A DNA stretch of 64,000 bases from Pseudomonadota bacterium (GTDB taxonomy: Bacteria; Bdellovibrionota; Bdellovibrionia; Bdellovibrionales; JACTMU01). The DNA is taken from contig JACTMU010000097.1 of assembly GCA_014584465.1 (NCBI GenBank), positions 1 through 64,000 of the forward strand, in the 5' to 3' direction. The notes under the pieces were generated by a model, which was not told where the DNA came from, did no database searches, and worked only from the letters and a program-made list of their open reading frames with translations. Below are positions 63,500 through 64,000 of this stretch, one piece after another (within the stretch, counting starts at the first letter, position 1; each line of letters begins with the position of its first letter). Position numbers and translations under genes: made by a program.

Positions 63500-64000
63500 C
63501 TAGAAAATAGACTGCACCAACGATTGATGGTGTCGATAAGCTTTTTGCAAACTTCTGGGTTTGATCAGAAGCTTAATAAGAAGCCTCTCTCCAATTGGAT
63601 TCCTGAAAAAAGATCCTAACTCATGAAACGGCTCTTTCTGCGTCGTGCACGGCTCCTCCTTTACGATGCAAGGATGAGAGCGAATCTCTGCCATTAGAGC
63701 GTGATACCTGTTCAAGGTTCGATTCGGTTGATAGATCAAGCCTCCAGAACGATTGAGCAGTGCAATCCAAAGCTGATCCCAAAATGAGGGTGTTCTGGAG
63801 TCCATCTGGATCAAATCAAATTCCCTAAACAAAAATCCAAGAGGTCTCGTTAACAAATTCATTACGGCTCGAGCTTCATAGAAAAGAGAGACGTCCAACA
63901 ACTCCTCGAAATCCACATTCAATCTAAGAGCCTTATGATCATCAAGTTTCAACAGGTCTTGCATTCGTGGCTCTTTCACTATGGCCTCATTCAAGAACTG
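63500..64000 (-). CDS. Partial protein of unknown function, runs past the window edge
   Basis: The reading frame is open to the right end of the window, so the start is not seen; at least 166 residues to the stop at 63500. The visible part is helical and rich in Leu, Arg and Phe (DLLKLDDHKALRLNVDFEEL, RPLGFLFREFDLIQMDS) and ends HHQSLVQSIF. No motif or signal recognised. Confidence 0.45.
   Translation of the reverse strand, partial: QFLNEAIVKEPRMQDLLKLDDHKALRLNVDFEELLDVSLFYEARAVMNLLTRPLGFLFREFDLIQMDSRTPSFWDQLWIALLNRSGGLIYQPNRTLNRYHALMAEIRSHPCIVKEEPCTTQKEPFHELGSFFRNPIGERLLIKLLIKPRSLQKAYRHHQSLVQSIF

Overview
The window reads as chromosomal DNA of a Gram-negative bacterium with LPS. The supporting genes are an HldD-type heptose epimerase, several outer-membrane beta-barrels, many lipoproteins, a LpoB-like factor and TolC/RND efflux. 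The mix of a PrkA/DUF444/SpoVR triad, a bacterial deoxyhypusine-synthase homologue, a PhaR-type regulator, a COG3014-like lipoprotein and multiheme cytochromes points to Bdellovibrionota or another delta-proteobacterial lineage. That placement is inference: there is no rRNA or ribosomal protein here to fix it. I recognise no prophage, transposase, CRISPR array, tRNA or rRNA.

Layout. 1-6.2 kb: a truncated radical SAM gene, envelope proteins (a small barrel, a FadL/OmpP1-like porin, a lipoprotein) and a deoxyhypusine-synthase homologue. 6.2-13.8 kb: a leftward Cus/Czc-type tripartite metal-efflux operon (OMF, adaptor, RND pump, DUF3347-like protein) followed by an ECF sigma factor and a membrane partner. 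13.9-20 kb: Kef-type antiporter, secreted HNH nuclease, nucleosidase, exported M3 peptidase. 20-24.6 kb: overlapping leftward genes for a rhodanese, an ABC-2 exporter and a MurQ/GKRP-like SIS protein. 24.9-26.1 kb: RlmI-like methyltransferase.

26.2-33.7 kb is the most distinctive block. A leftward set (14-heme lipoprotein cytochrome, Tat-type Fe-S protein, NrfD-like quinol subunit) and a rightward set (multiheme cytochrome, beta-barrel, 7-, 2- and 4-heme cytochromes) diverge from one region that carries a TTGAC-N4-GTCAA palindrome. Together they encode 36 canonical CxxCH sites plus two expanded ones. A quinol-to-outer-surface electron conduit is a reasonable hypothesis.

33.8-44.4 kb: ClpA, a REC-CheX protein, the SpoVR/DUF444/PrkA stress triad and two lipoproteins. 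44.8-55 kb: PhaR-like regulator, COG3014-like lipoprotein/LpoB pair, RadC-like protein, a sensor kinase coupled to a membrane protein and a sigma-like protein beside MreB, AMP nucleosidase and an SCP2-like protein. 55-57 kb: a large lipoprotein gene preceded by a leader with four consecutive hairpins. 57-64 kb: HAD nucleotidase, rhodanese, RibD, TrmJ-like methyltransferase, HldD, HD hydrolase, TetR and a partial gene.

Intergenic DNA carries unusual repeats. One is a 60-bp sequence present identically at 3.6 and 58.9 kb. Another is a 57-bp perfect inverted repeat at 19.9 kb whose outer end recurs in degenerate form in at least five further places, with its inner part recurring at 17.5 kb. A third group is palindromes built on AGTGCC.
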